The notes below the pieces were generated by a model, which did no database searches, was not told the origin of the DNA, and saw nothing but the letters and a program-made list of their open reading frames with translations. Below are positions 43,881 through 50,791 of a stretch of DNA of 64,000 bases, in pieces. Numbering within the stretch: position 1 is the first letter of the stretch; each line of letters starts with the position of its first letter. The stretch comes from Cryobacterium sp. SO2. Its GTDB lineage: Bacteria; Actinomycetota; Actinomycetes; Actinomycetales; Microbacteriaceae. The stretch spans positions 1 to 64,000 of the forward strand of contig NZ_CP117849.1 in assembly GCF_026151165.2 (NCBI RefSeq), written 5' to 3'. Both the position numbers and the translations under genes were made by a program.

Positions 43881-44662
43881 CCCAGCGCCCCCACCACGTT
43901 GTGAACGACGACGTGGCCGTCACCGACCCGGCCCTGCCAGAGGTCATCGAGGTCGACCTTGCGCTCTCGGCGACTCGGATCGAGTCGCTGCACGGCACGT
44001 CGGCCGGAGCCCGCTACCGGCACTTCCTGGCCCTGGCCCTCGCCGAAGCCCCCGGCGCGGACCGTGACGGCGTGCTCACTCTCGCCGCCCTGGCCGCGTG
44101 GCGTTCGGGCGCTCCCGCTTTTCGCACGGATGCGCTCCGCCGGCTCGACCTGGCCCTGGCCGCCGACAGCCCCGCCCTGCCTGCCCTCGCGGCTGCGCTC
44201 GGCCTCGGCGAGGGTGACGTCGCCCGATTCGCCGACCTGCAGCGGCAGTCCCGGTTCGGCTGGCCCGCGCTCCAGACGCCCGGCGACCTCGTCGCGGTCC
44301 TCGGCGGCTTCCGCGGCCTCTTCGGTCCCTGGCTGGCGCCGCCGGTGGCCGTGCTGGCCGGTGACCGGCCGGGCACCTTCCTGATCCGTACCGGCACCGG
44401 CGCAGCCACCGCGGAGGACTGGCAGCTCACCGTGGATGTCTTCGGCCACACCCTGGTGCGGCTCCCGGCCGACGAGGGTGCCGGCTCCGAGTCCGGCAGT
44501 GCCGAGTCCGGCAGTGCCGAGTCCGGCAGTGCCGAGTCCGCCAGTGCCGAGGCCGCCGGTACTGCGGCCGCTGCGCCCGGCGCCGTGCTGCGCATCCACG
44601 GCTACACGGCGGAGCTCCGGGTGGAGCCCGTGCTGCAGGCAGTGCCGGAGGCGGGCGGATGA
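43877..44662 (+). CDS. Unrecognised protein (gene 2 of the five-gene operon)
   Basis: A 261-residue protein starting at GTG 43877, overlapping the ATPase stop as GTGA. The first ~180 residues look helical and Ala/Leu-rich (ARYRHFLALALAEA, LTLAALAAWRSG, LRRLDLALAA), followed by a beta-type segment (TFLIRTG, DWQLTVDVFGHTLVRLP), a four-fold 15-bp tandem repeat coding ESGSA units, and a short beta end (VLRIHGYTAELRVEPV). There is no membrane span or known motif. By position it is a partner or adaptor of the MoxR/vWA pair. Confidence 0.8.
   Translation: MTQRPHHVVNDDVAVTDPALPEVIEVDLALSATRIESLHGTSAGARYRHFLALALAEAPGADRDGVLTLAALAAWRSGAPAFRTDALRRLDLALAADSPALPALAAALGLGEGDVARFADLQRQSRFGWPALQTPGDLVAVLGGFRGLFGPWLAPPVAVLAGDRPGTFLIRTGTGAATAEDWQLTVDVFGHTLVRLPADEGAGSESGSAESGSAESGSAESASAEAAGTAAAAPGAVLRIHGYTAELRVEPVLQAVPEAGG
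44489..44548 (+). repeat. 15-bp tandem repeat, four units
   Basis: Four head-to-tail copies of GAGTCCGGCAGTGCC (the last with one change) encode repeated Glu-Ser-Gly-Ser-Ala in a linker of gene 2. In-frame units allow length change without frameshift. Confidence 0.9.
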
Positions 44663-46653
44663 CGCGTGCGCCCGCCCTCAGCCCCGACCAGCGGGCGGCC
44701 TGGCACAGCGCCCAGGCACTCTGGGGTGTCGAGCTGCACGACCCCGAGCTCAAGCCCAACGCCCAGGCGCCCTCGTTCGCGTGGTTCAGCTTCCCGCCGC
44801 AGGTGACGTTCGACCTGCCCCTGGCCGAACGGCTGGGTGTCGGCTCGTTTCTGGAGAGCATCTTCGCGCACGAGATCGGCCACCACGCCCTCTCGCCCTC
44901 GACCCGGCTGATCAGCCTCAAGATTCAGCACCAGCTGGCGCGCGCCTTCACGGCCACCGACGCCGCACGTATCCCGAACGTGCAGGACGAGGTGAACAAT
45001 TTCTCGAACCTGTGGTCGGACATGCTCATCAACGTGCGCGTGGCCGAGTTGCAGCGCCGCCGGGACGGCCAGGCGACGCCACCGGAGATGGTGCGGATGT
45101 GGACGGTACTGGGCTGGAAGGGCACTGCCGACAGGCTGTGGTGGGTGATTCTGCGCGCTTACGAGATCCTCTGGGTGCTCGCCGCCGGGTCGCTCTGTGC
45201 GGTCGAGCCGCCCCCGCCACCGAGCGACCCGGTTCAGGAGCAGCAGCGCACGAGAGCCCAATACTCCACGGCCGCGCATCGCAAGATCGTGCTGGACAAC
45301 CTCCGGGCCACCAAATCAGAGCGTGCGGTCGCCGAACAGGAGCGGGAGTTCCGGGCACAGGACGCGGCCGCCGACGTGCAGCGCGAGTTCGACGCGTTGG
45401 CGCTCACCGATCCGCGCGTCGATGCCGGCCTGCTGGCCGAGACCGTGCGCACCTTCGGCGACGATCCCGTGAGCGGCGCGCTGCGATTCGGGATGCTGCT
45501 GGCGCCGTACCTGGTGACGCCGTACCTGGCGGCTCAGGGCCCGTCGGCGCCGGGGACCGCACCCGTTCGGCGGGCCGGGCTCTGCGACGGCGAGTCCGGT
45601 GCGACCCCGGCGACGGCCGGCGAGCTCGTCGCCGTGCTGGGCGACGCGCGCCTCCAGGACCTCCCCGAGCATCCGGCCGTGATCAAGGCCCGCAACCTGA
45701 CCGCGAAGTCCGCTGCGGCCGACGGGACCGGGCCGGGCTCGCCGGCTGCCGTATCCGCCGGCTCGACCGACCAGGGCTACGGTCTGGCCCGCACACTCGA
45801 GCTGTACCGCGACAGCGGTGCGAACGCCGTGATCGCCGCCTGGTACCAGACCCGGGCGCGCAGCTACGTGCGACCGCTGCTGCAGCGATCCACGACCGCG
45901 CCTCCGGCCGGCACCGAGATCCCCGGGCCGCTGGAATCGTGGGAGCTCGGCGACGACCTGACCGACCTCGACTGGGCAGCCTCGATGGCGCGGAACCCCA
46001 CCATCGTGCCCGGGGTCACCACCGTGCACCGGGAGTACCTTCCCGACCTGCCGCCGGTCGCCACGGTGAGCCTCGACCTCGACCTGTACATCGACTCATC
46101 GGGCTCGATGCGCAGCCCGATGTTCGAATCACCCGCCGTCCTGGCCGGAAGCATCCTCATCCTCTCGGTGCTGCGCGGAGGCGGCCGGGTGCGGGTGACG
46201 TCGTTCTCGGCGGCCGGGCAGGTCGCCGGCGGCGCGAGGTTCACCCGCGACCGTCTGGAGGCGCTGCGTGATCTCACCACCTACTTCGGCGCCGGCACCG
46301 TCTTCCCGCTCGACCTCTACCGGGACCGCTACCGCGGCCTCGGCCGCACCAGCGCGACAGTGCGCCGACACGTGGTGGTGCTCTCCGACGAGGGCCTGCT
46401 CTCGATGTTCGGCACCGGCCAGCCGCAGTTCGCCGACGTGGCGGCACGGGTGCGCAGGGGACTCGACACGGCCACGCTGATCCTGCAGGATGCGCGCCGG
46501 TCGGTGGCCGCGCCGGCCGCCGCCGCCGGCTACGACGTTGAATACATCGAGCGGATGGACGACGCCCCGGCCGCCTGCGCCCGCCTGGCCCGGCGCCTGA
46601 CGACCAGCGCACCGCGGGACCACAGCGCAGTTCGAGGAGGATTCCGTGGCTGA
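44659..46653 (+). CDS. Fused zincin metallopeptidase and von Willebrand A protein (gene 3)
   Basis: A 664-residue protein. The N-terminal part has the zinc-protease motif HEIGHH at 71-76, in a setting like the putative metallopeptidase domain of DUF2201/COG3864 proteins. The middle (about 200-470) is charged and variable. The C-terminal domain (about 470-650) is a von Willebrand A fold with an intact MIDAS site DSSGS (479-483), a later Thr (TTYFGAGT) and Asp (VLSDEG). In COG3864 the same domains pair with MoxR ATPases. There is no signal peptide. It overlaps both neighbours (4 and 8 bp). Confidence 0.85.
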   Translation: MTRAPALSPDQRAAWHSAQALWGVELHDPELKPNAQAPSFAWFSFPPQVTFDLPLAERLGVGSFLESIFAHEIGHHALSPSTRLISLKIQHQLARAFTATDAARIPNVQDEVNNFSNLWSDMLINVRVAELQRRRDGQATPPEMVRMWTVLGWKGTADRLWWVILRAYEILWVLAAGSLCAVEPPPPPSDPVQEQQRTRAQYSTAAHRKIVLDNLRATKSERAVAEQEREFRAQDAAADVQREFDALALTDPRVDAGLLAETVRTFGDDPVSGALRFGMLLAPYLVTPYLAAQGPSAPGTAPVRRAGLCDGESGATPATAGELVAVLGDARLQDLPEHPAVIKARNLTAKSAAADGTGPGSPAAVSAGSTDQGYGLARTLELYRDSGANAVIAAWYQTRARSYVRPLLQRSTTAPPAGTEIPGPLESWELGDDLTDLDWAASMARNPTIVPGVTTVHREYLPDLPPVATVSLDLDLYIDSSGSMRSPMFESPAVLAGSILILSVLRGGGRVRVTSFSAAGQVAGGARFTRDRLEALRDLTTYFGAGTVFPLDLYRDRYRGLGRTSATVRRHVVVLSDEGLLSMFGTGQPQFADVAARVRRGLDTATLILQDARRSVAAPAAAAGYDVEYIERMDDAPAACARLARRLTTSAPRDHSAVRGGFRG

Positions 46654-47527
46654 ACAACCGGTTCCGTTCTGGCGGAAGATCGCGGAGGCGGTGGGGCTGT
46701 CCGAACCCGGCCTGCCGGTGGGGCCCGCTGCTCCCCGGACGGGATCACAGTCTGCCCCGGCGCCCGCGGCCCCGGCTGCTGCCGGTCCTGCTGTGGTTCC
46801 CGCGGCGCCCGCCGTTCCGTCGCCGACTCCCGCCGCCGGGGGCGAGCCTCAACCCCCGGCCGCGCCCGATGCCGAGGCCCTGCTCGAACTCTGGTTCGCC
46901 CGCGCCGAAGACGACGTCATCGCCTGGCGGCAGTGTGTCCCCGGGCCGAGCGCCGCCGAGATCGGCACGCGGCTCTCCCTGGTGCCGGCCGCATTCCTGA
47001 GCGATGCGGTCGCGATCCTGCCCCTGGCCGAACACATTCTGGAAACGGAATATGGTGCCTCGCGCGCCGCGCCCGCCGCCCGCCGTGCCCAGGACGTGCT
47101 CGCGGTCGTGGACCAGGTGCGCGCCACCGGATCGAGCGCCGCCCGCCGCGGCGCGGCCCTGGTGCTGTGGCTCTGGGCAAGCGACGACCTGCACGGACCG
47201 CTGTCGGTGCCCCTGACGATTGTGCTGCACGACAGGGCGCTGGCCGCGCTCGCCTTCAGGCTGGCGTCGGTGGTCGACCCGGCGGAGTGGGTCAGCGACG
47301 CCGACCGGCGCGACGAGGCCGCCCGCCAATTCCTCTTCTGGTCTGGGCATCTCCCGGCCGGTGAAGACGAGGCCACTGCCAGGTCGATCCTCACCATGCG
47401 CGATTCACTGCAACAGAACGCCGCTCTCGCCCAGTCCCTCGCCGACCACGAACACCGGCTCGAGGTGACCCGTCGCCTGCAGGCGGCGCGCGCTCGAGAG
47501 GCCGCCGCCCGGTATTCGAATGAGTAG
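46646..47527 (+). CDS. Unrecognised protein with Pro/Ala linker (gene 4)
   Basis: A 293-residue protein starting at GTG 46646 with a strong GAGGAGG site. It has a conserved-looking N-terminal motif (VPFWRKIAEAVGLSE), a long Ala/Pro-rich linker (about 28-72), and a helical C-terminal domain (LLELWFARAEDDVIAWRQCV to the end) with a charged coiled-coil tail. A short N-terminal peptide on a flexible tether suggests docking to a partner. No family is recognised. It overlaps gene 5 by 8 bp. Confidence 0.78.
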   Translation: MAEQPVPFWRKIAEAVGLSEPGLPVGPAAPRTGSQSAPAPAAPAAAGPAVVPAAPAVPSPTPAAGGEPQPPAAPDAEALLELWFARAEDDVIAWRQCVPGPSAAEIGTRLSLVPAAFLSDAVAILPLAEHILETEYGASRAAPAARRAQDVLAVVDQVRATGSSAARRGAALVLWLWASDDLHGPLSVPLTIVLHDRALAALAFRLASVVDPAEWVSDADRRDEAARQFLFWSGHLPAGEDEATARSILTMRDSLQQNAALAQSLADHEHRLEVTRRLQAARAREAAARYSNE

Positions 47528-48899
47528 CACCGCACCCGGCGGCGCCCCGGCAGCCGATCCCGACGACCCGTTGGCCCTGGCCGAATACGCCCCTGGCCTT
47601 GCGGTCGCGCTCACCGACGCGGAACGCTGGCCCACCCTCGACGCGGCCGGCGCCGCGCGCCTCGACGCCGTGCAGCGGCATCCGCTTGCCCCGGACTGGG
47701 TGCACCGCACCGGCGACCGTCTCACCGACGAGGGCGTGCGGCGCGCGCAGGCGCCTTTGCCCGTCGAGGGCTGGCTGGTCGAGCACCTCAGCACCGCCCG
47801 ACGGCTGCCCGCCTACCGCCGGGTGGCCGACAGCCTCGGCGAGCTGCTCACCTGGCCCACCGTGACCCGCGACGACCTACTCGACGACGTTTCTGCGTTC
47901 GTGCCGCTGGACGCCGACCTCGATCGCATGATCGAGGGCTCCAGCTCGGGCACCACCGGCCGGGCCCTGCAGATCCCCGACGACATCGAAGAGGTCGCCC
48001 GCACCTTCCACCTGCTCGTGAGTCTCGTGGCCGATCAGGGCATCGACTGGCGGCCGGATCCCGGACGGATGGCCCTGGCCTATCTGGTGCACCAGCGGCA
48101 GGCGTTCACCTACACCTCGTCGATCAGCAGCTTCGGCCAGTCCACCATGGCCAGGCTCAACCTGCATCCGTCGCAGTGGCCGGCCTCCGGCCAGCGCACC
48201 GGTTTCCTACTGGCGCAGCAGCCCCAGGTGATCACCGGCAACCCCACCAGCCTGGCCGAACTGCTGCACCCCGAGTTGGTGGCCGGCTTGCGGCCGCTGG
48301 CCCTGTTCAGCGGGGCGATGGCCCTGAGCCTGGGCCTCCGCCGTGACCTGGAGCGGGCCTACGGATGCCCGGTGATCGACGTCTACGGGCTGCACGAGAC
48401 CCGGCCGATCGCCGCCAGCGTCGACGGCGGCGCGTTCGTGGTGCTGGATCGCCGGGTGCACGTGGAGGTGCTCGACACCGACGGGCGGCCGGTGCCGGCC
48501 GGCCAGCGCGGCGAGATCGTGGTGACGGCAGGGGAGAACCCGCTGCTGCCGCTGGTGCGGTACCGCACCGGCGACTTCGCGCGCCTGGTCGACGTGGGCG
48601 GACGACCGGCGCTGACCGACCTCGAGGGCCGGGAGGCCACCCGGTTCCTGGCCGGCGACGGCACCCTGGTGCCCAGCGTCGACCTCACCCAGCAGTTGCA
48701 GGCCGGCGGGGCGCGCGGCTGGGCCGTGCGCCAGGCCGCGGACGGCACGGTGACCGCCACAGTCGTGGCCGGCGACCCCGGCCGGATCGGCGCGGCGCTC
48801 GGTCTGCTGCTGCACCGCCCGGTGACGGTGACCGCGGCGGCGACCCTGCATGGCCTCGGCGAGGGCAAGCCCCGCCGCTACGAGTCCGCGGCAACCTGA
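47520..48899 (+). CDS. PaaK/CapK-like adenylate-forming enzyme (gene 5)
   Basis: A 459-residue member of the ANL superfamily nearest to phenylacetate-CoA ligase and coenzyme F390 synthetase-like proteins. It has the nucleotide loop GSSSGTTGR (140-148), the adenine-site region VIDVYGLHETRPI and the hinge motif YRTGD. The usual C-terminal lid Lys is not obvious (GEGKPRRYE may supply it). It would activate a carboxylate as acyl-AMP; the acceptor is unknown. It ends the operon, four bases before palindrome copy D. Confidence 0.83.
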   Translation: MSSTAPGGAPAADPDDPLALAEYAPGLAVALTDAERWPTLDAAGAARLDAVQRHPLAPDWVHRTGDRLTDEGVRRAQAPLPVEGWLVEHLSTARRLPAYRRVADSLGELLTWPTVTRDDLLDDVSAFVPLDADLDRMIEGSSSGTTGRALQIPDDIEEVARTFHLLVSLVADQGIDWRPDPGRMALAYLVHQRQAFTYTSSISSFGQSTMARLNLHPSQWPASGQRTGFLLAQQPQVITGNPTSLAELLHPELVAGLRPLALFSGAMALSLGLRRDLERAYGCPVIDVYGLHETRPIAASVDGGAFVVLDRRVHVEVLDTDGRPVPAGQRGEIVVTAGENPLLPLVRYRTGDFARLVDVGGRPALTDLEGREATRFLAGDGTLVPSVDLTQQLQAGGARGWAVRQAADGTVTATVVAGDPGRIGAALGLLLHRPVTVTAAATLHGLGEGKPRRYESAAT

Positions 48900-48902
48900 A
48901 CG

Positions 48903-48969
48903 CAACTGTTCCCCGTGCGGACTTCTGCGTCCGGTGCGCCGGACGCAAAAGTCCGCTTCGGCAACAATT
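48903..48969. repeat. Dispersed palindrome, copy D (inverted)
   Basis: A 67-bp copy in the opposite orientation to B and F: CAACTGTTCCCCGTGCGGAC, central GCGTCCGGTGCGCCGGACGC, and GTCCGCTTCGGCAACAATT. It begins four bases after the stop of the adenylate-forming enzyme. Confidence 0.85.
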
Positions 48970-49062
48970 ACGGGCCGTGTTGCGGCGGCCGGGGCGCGCG
49001 GGTTGGCAGGAGATGCGCGAGGATTGGCAGTCGCCAGCGCACCCGGCCGGGGCGCGCATCCC

Positions 49063-49068
49063 TACGCT
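49063..49068 (+). promoter_or_regulatory. -10 element of the DinB gene (leaderless)
   Basis: TACGCT ends six bases before ATG 49075; there is no ribosome site. Confidence 0.45.
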
Positions 49069-49074
49069 GGGGGC

Positions 49075-49593
49075 ATGCCGATCACCCCCGACACCAAAGA
49101 CTGGACCTGGGTGCTCGAGCGCCCCTGCACGGAGTGCGGATTCTCCGCCGCAGAGCTGACCTACGACGACGTGCCCGCCCTCGTGCGGCAGAACGCGGCA
49201 GCCTGGGCGCCGGTTCTGCAGCGCCCGGATGTGGCGGTGCGGCCCGACGACGCCACCTGGTCGGCGCTGGAATACGCCGCTCACGTGCGCGACGTGTTCC
49301 GCATCTTCGCCCTGCGCCTGGGCCTGATGCTCACCGAGGACGACCCGTTGTTCGCGAACTGGGACCAGGACGCCACGGCCGTGGCTGAGCGCTACAACGA
49401 ACAAGACCCGGAGATCGTGGCCGCGGAACTGGCCGCATCCGCCGCAGCCATCGCTGACGCGTTTGCCGCCGTGCCGGCCGCCGACCGCCAGCGCACCGGC
49501 CGCCGCAGCGACGGCGCGAGGTTCACCGTGACCACCCTGGCGCAGTACTTCATCCACGACCCCACCCACCACCTGCACGACGTCTCCGCCTGA
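49075..49593 (+). CDS. DinB / maleylpyruvate isomerase-type thiol-dependent protein
   Basis: A 172-residue four-helix-bundle protein of the DinB / MDMPI N-terminal superfamily, metal proteins often dependent on mycothiol in actinobacteria. Metal-ligand candidates are His in EYAAHVRDVF and the His pair in FIHDPTHHLHDV. The N-terminal CTECGFSAAEL with two Cys is typical of this subgroup. It is flanked on both sides by dispersed palindromes D and E. The substrate is unknown. Confidence 0.78.
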   Translation: MPITPDTKDWTWVLERPCTECGFSAAELTYDDVPALVRQNAAAWAPVLQRPDVAVRPDDATWSALEYAAHVRDVFRIFALRLGLMLTEDDPLFANWDQDATAVAERYNEQDPEIVAAELAASAAAIADAFAAVPAADRQRTGRRSDGARFTVTTLAQYFIHDPTHHLHDVSA

Positions 49594-49604
49594 CGTGGAG
49601 TCCT

Positions 49605-49670
49605 AACTGTGTCCAATGCGGACAATTGCACCCGGTGCGCCGGGACCAATTGTCCGTATTGGGCACAGTT
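49605..49670. repeat. Dispersed palindrome, copy E
   Basis: The most symmetrical copy: 24-nt arms (AACTGTGTCCAATGCGGACA... and ...TGTCCGTATTGGGCACAGTT) with two mismatches around a central hairpin. It lies between the DinB gene and licT; its right end is 19 bp before the licT -10. Confidence 0.85.
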
Positions 49671-49689
49671 GCATGCGGGTGCTGGCCTG

Positions 49690-49695
49690 TAAACT
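49690..49695 (+). promoter_or_regulatory. -10 element of licT (leaderless)
   Basis: TAAACT ends six bases before ATG 49702; a TTGCAT 15 bp upstream (49669-49674) overlaps the end of palindrome E and is a weak -35. Confidence 0.5.
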
Positions 49696-49701
49696 GCGGC
49701 C

Positions 49702-50589
49702 ATGGCGACGGACAGGAGCGTGGCGCCCACCCCGGCAGTGGTGGCGCACAAGGTGCTCAACAACAACGTCGTCATCTCCGTCGACAGCACCGGTCAGGAG
49801 CGCGTGCTGATGGGCCGCGGTCTCGGTTTCCAGCTGCAGCCCACCGACACCATCGACCCGGCCAAGGTGGAGAAGACCTTCATCCTCGAGCAGGGCCGCG
49901 AGGCCGACCACGCACGCCAGCTGTTGGCCTCCGTGCCGTACCCGGTCATCGAGGCCGTCACGACCGCGGTCGACGAAGCCGAACGCACCCTGGGCCGCAG
50001 CCTCGGCCGGCGCCTGCCGCTGGCCATCATCGACCATGTGCAGTACGTGCTCGAGCGCATGCAGAAGGGCATCCGCATCCCTAGCGCGGCGATGCCGGAA
50101 CTGCGGGTGCTGCACCCGCAGGAGTTCGACGCGGCCACGGCCATGGCCCGCTCGGTGAGCGCCAGCCTGCAGACGGACCTCCCCGAGGAGGAGGCCGTAT
50201 TCCTCACCATGCATATTCTGAACGCCACTCGGGATGAGCCGAACGGAACCGCCGCACTGCTCTTCCGCCGGGTGCAACACGTGGTCACGACGGTCGAGCG
50301 AGGGCTCGGCGTGCAGCTGGACGCACAGTCGCCGGACTACGCGCGATTCATCCTGCACATCCAGTTCCTGCTGCAGCGGCTGGTGGCCGAGTCGATGCTT
50401 CGCGGCTCCGACACGTCGTTCTTCGAGTTCGCCAAGATGAGTTATCCCCGCTCCTATGCGATCGCGGCCGACGTCAAGCTGTACGTCAGTGAAGCAACCG
50501 GGTCAGACCTCACCGACGAAGAGCTGCTCTACGTGATCGTGCACGTCGAGCGTTTGGCCAATCAGGTTGTCGATCGCGAAACGCCCTGA
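49702..50589 (+). CDS. licT: BglG/LicT-family transcriptional antiterminator
   Basis: RNA-binding regulator that, when a beta-glucoside is being transported, binds the RAT hairpin ahead of the PTS gene and prevents termination. The 295-residue product has the N-terminal co-antiterminator domain (KVLNNNVVISV, about 16-70) and two PTS-regulation domains with phosphorylatable His (DHVQYVLERM in PRD1; LTMHILNATRDE and VIVHVERL in PRD2). It lies 202 bp before its target, whose leader carries the matching site. Confidence 0.93.
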   Translation: MATDRSVAPTPAVVAHKVLNNNVVISVDSTGQERVLMGRGLGFQLQPTDTIDPAKVEKTFILEQGREADHARQLLASVPYPVIEAVTTAVDEAERTLGRSLGRRLPLAIIDHVQYVLERMQKGIRIPSAAMPELRVLHPQEFDAATAMARSVSASLQTDLPEEEAVFLTMHILNATRDEPNGTAALLFRRVQHVVTTVERGLGVQLDAQSPDYARFILHIQFLLQRLVAESMLRGSDTSFFEFAKMSYPRSYAIAADVKLYVSEATGSDLTDEELLYVIVHVERLANQVVDRETP

Positions 50590-50641
50590 TGGTGTGATAG
50601 CGTGAGCGACGCAGGGCGAAGACGACCTGTGGTAGCTTTTC

Positions 50642-50670
50642 GGATTGTTACTGCGCAAGCAGGCAAAACC
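50642..50670 (+). promoter_or_regulatory. RAT antiterminator site for LicT
   Basis: GGATTGTTACTGCGCAAGCAGGCAAAACC fits the ribonucleic antiterminator consensus of LicT/SacY/BglG targets almost exactly. Its 3' bases overlap the first bases of the terminator stem, so the two RNA structures exclude each other. Confidence 0.92.
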
Positions 50671-50718
50671 TGAACTCGAACCGCCATACAGCGGTGACGG
50701 AGTTCAGGTCTTTTTTTT
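50669..50718 (+). terminator. LicT-controlled leader terminator
   Basis: CCTGAACTC (50669-50677) pairs with GAGTTCAGG (50700-50708), with an inner CCGC/GCGG hairpin, followed by TC and eight T. It stops transcription before the PTS gene unless LicT binds the RAT. Confidence 0.93.
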
Positions 50719-50791
50719 GCCCAAAATCCGGGAAACGGCTGCCATTGAGAAAGAGAAGCCGCGAGGTCGCGGCGGAAGGTGAACCAGAACG

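Noticed and set aside
44436..46271. A 611-codon frame overlapping the zincin-vWA gene in another phase.
   Set aside because: Arg/Ala/Gly-rich shadow; the real frame carries HEIGHH and the MIDAS motif.
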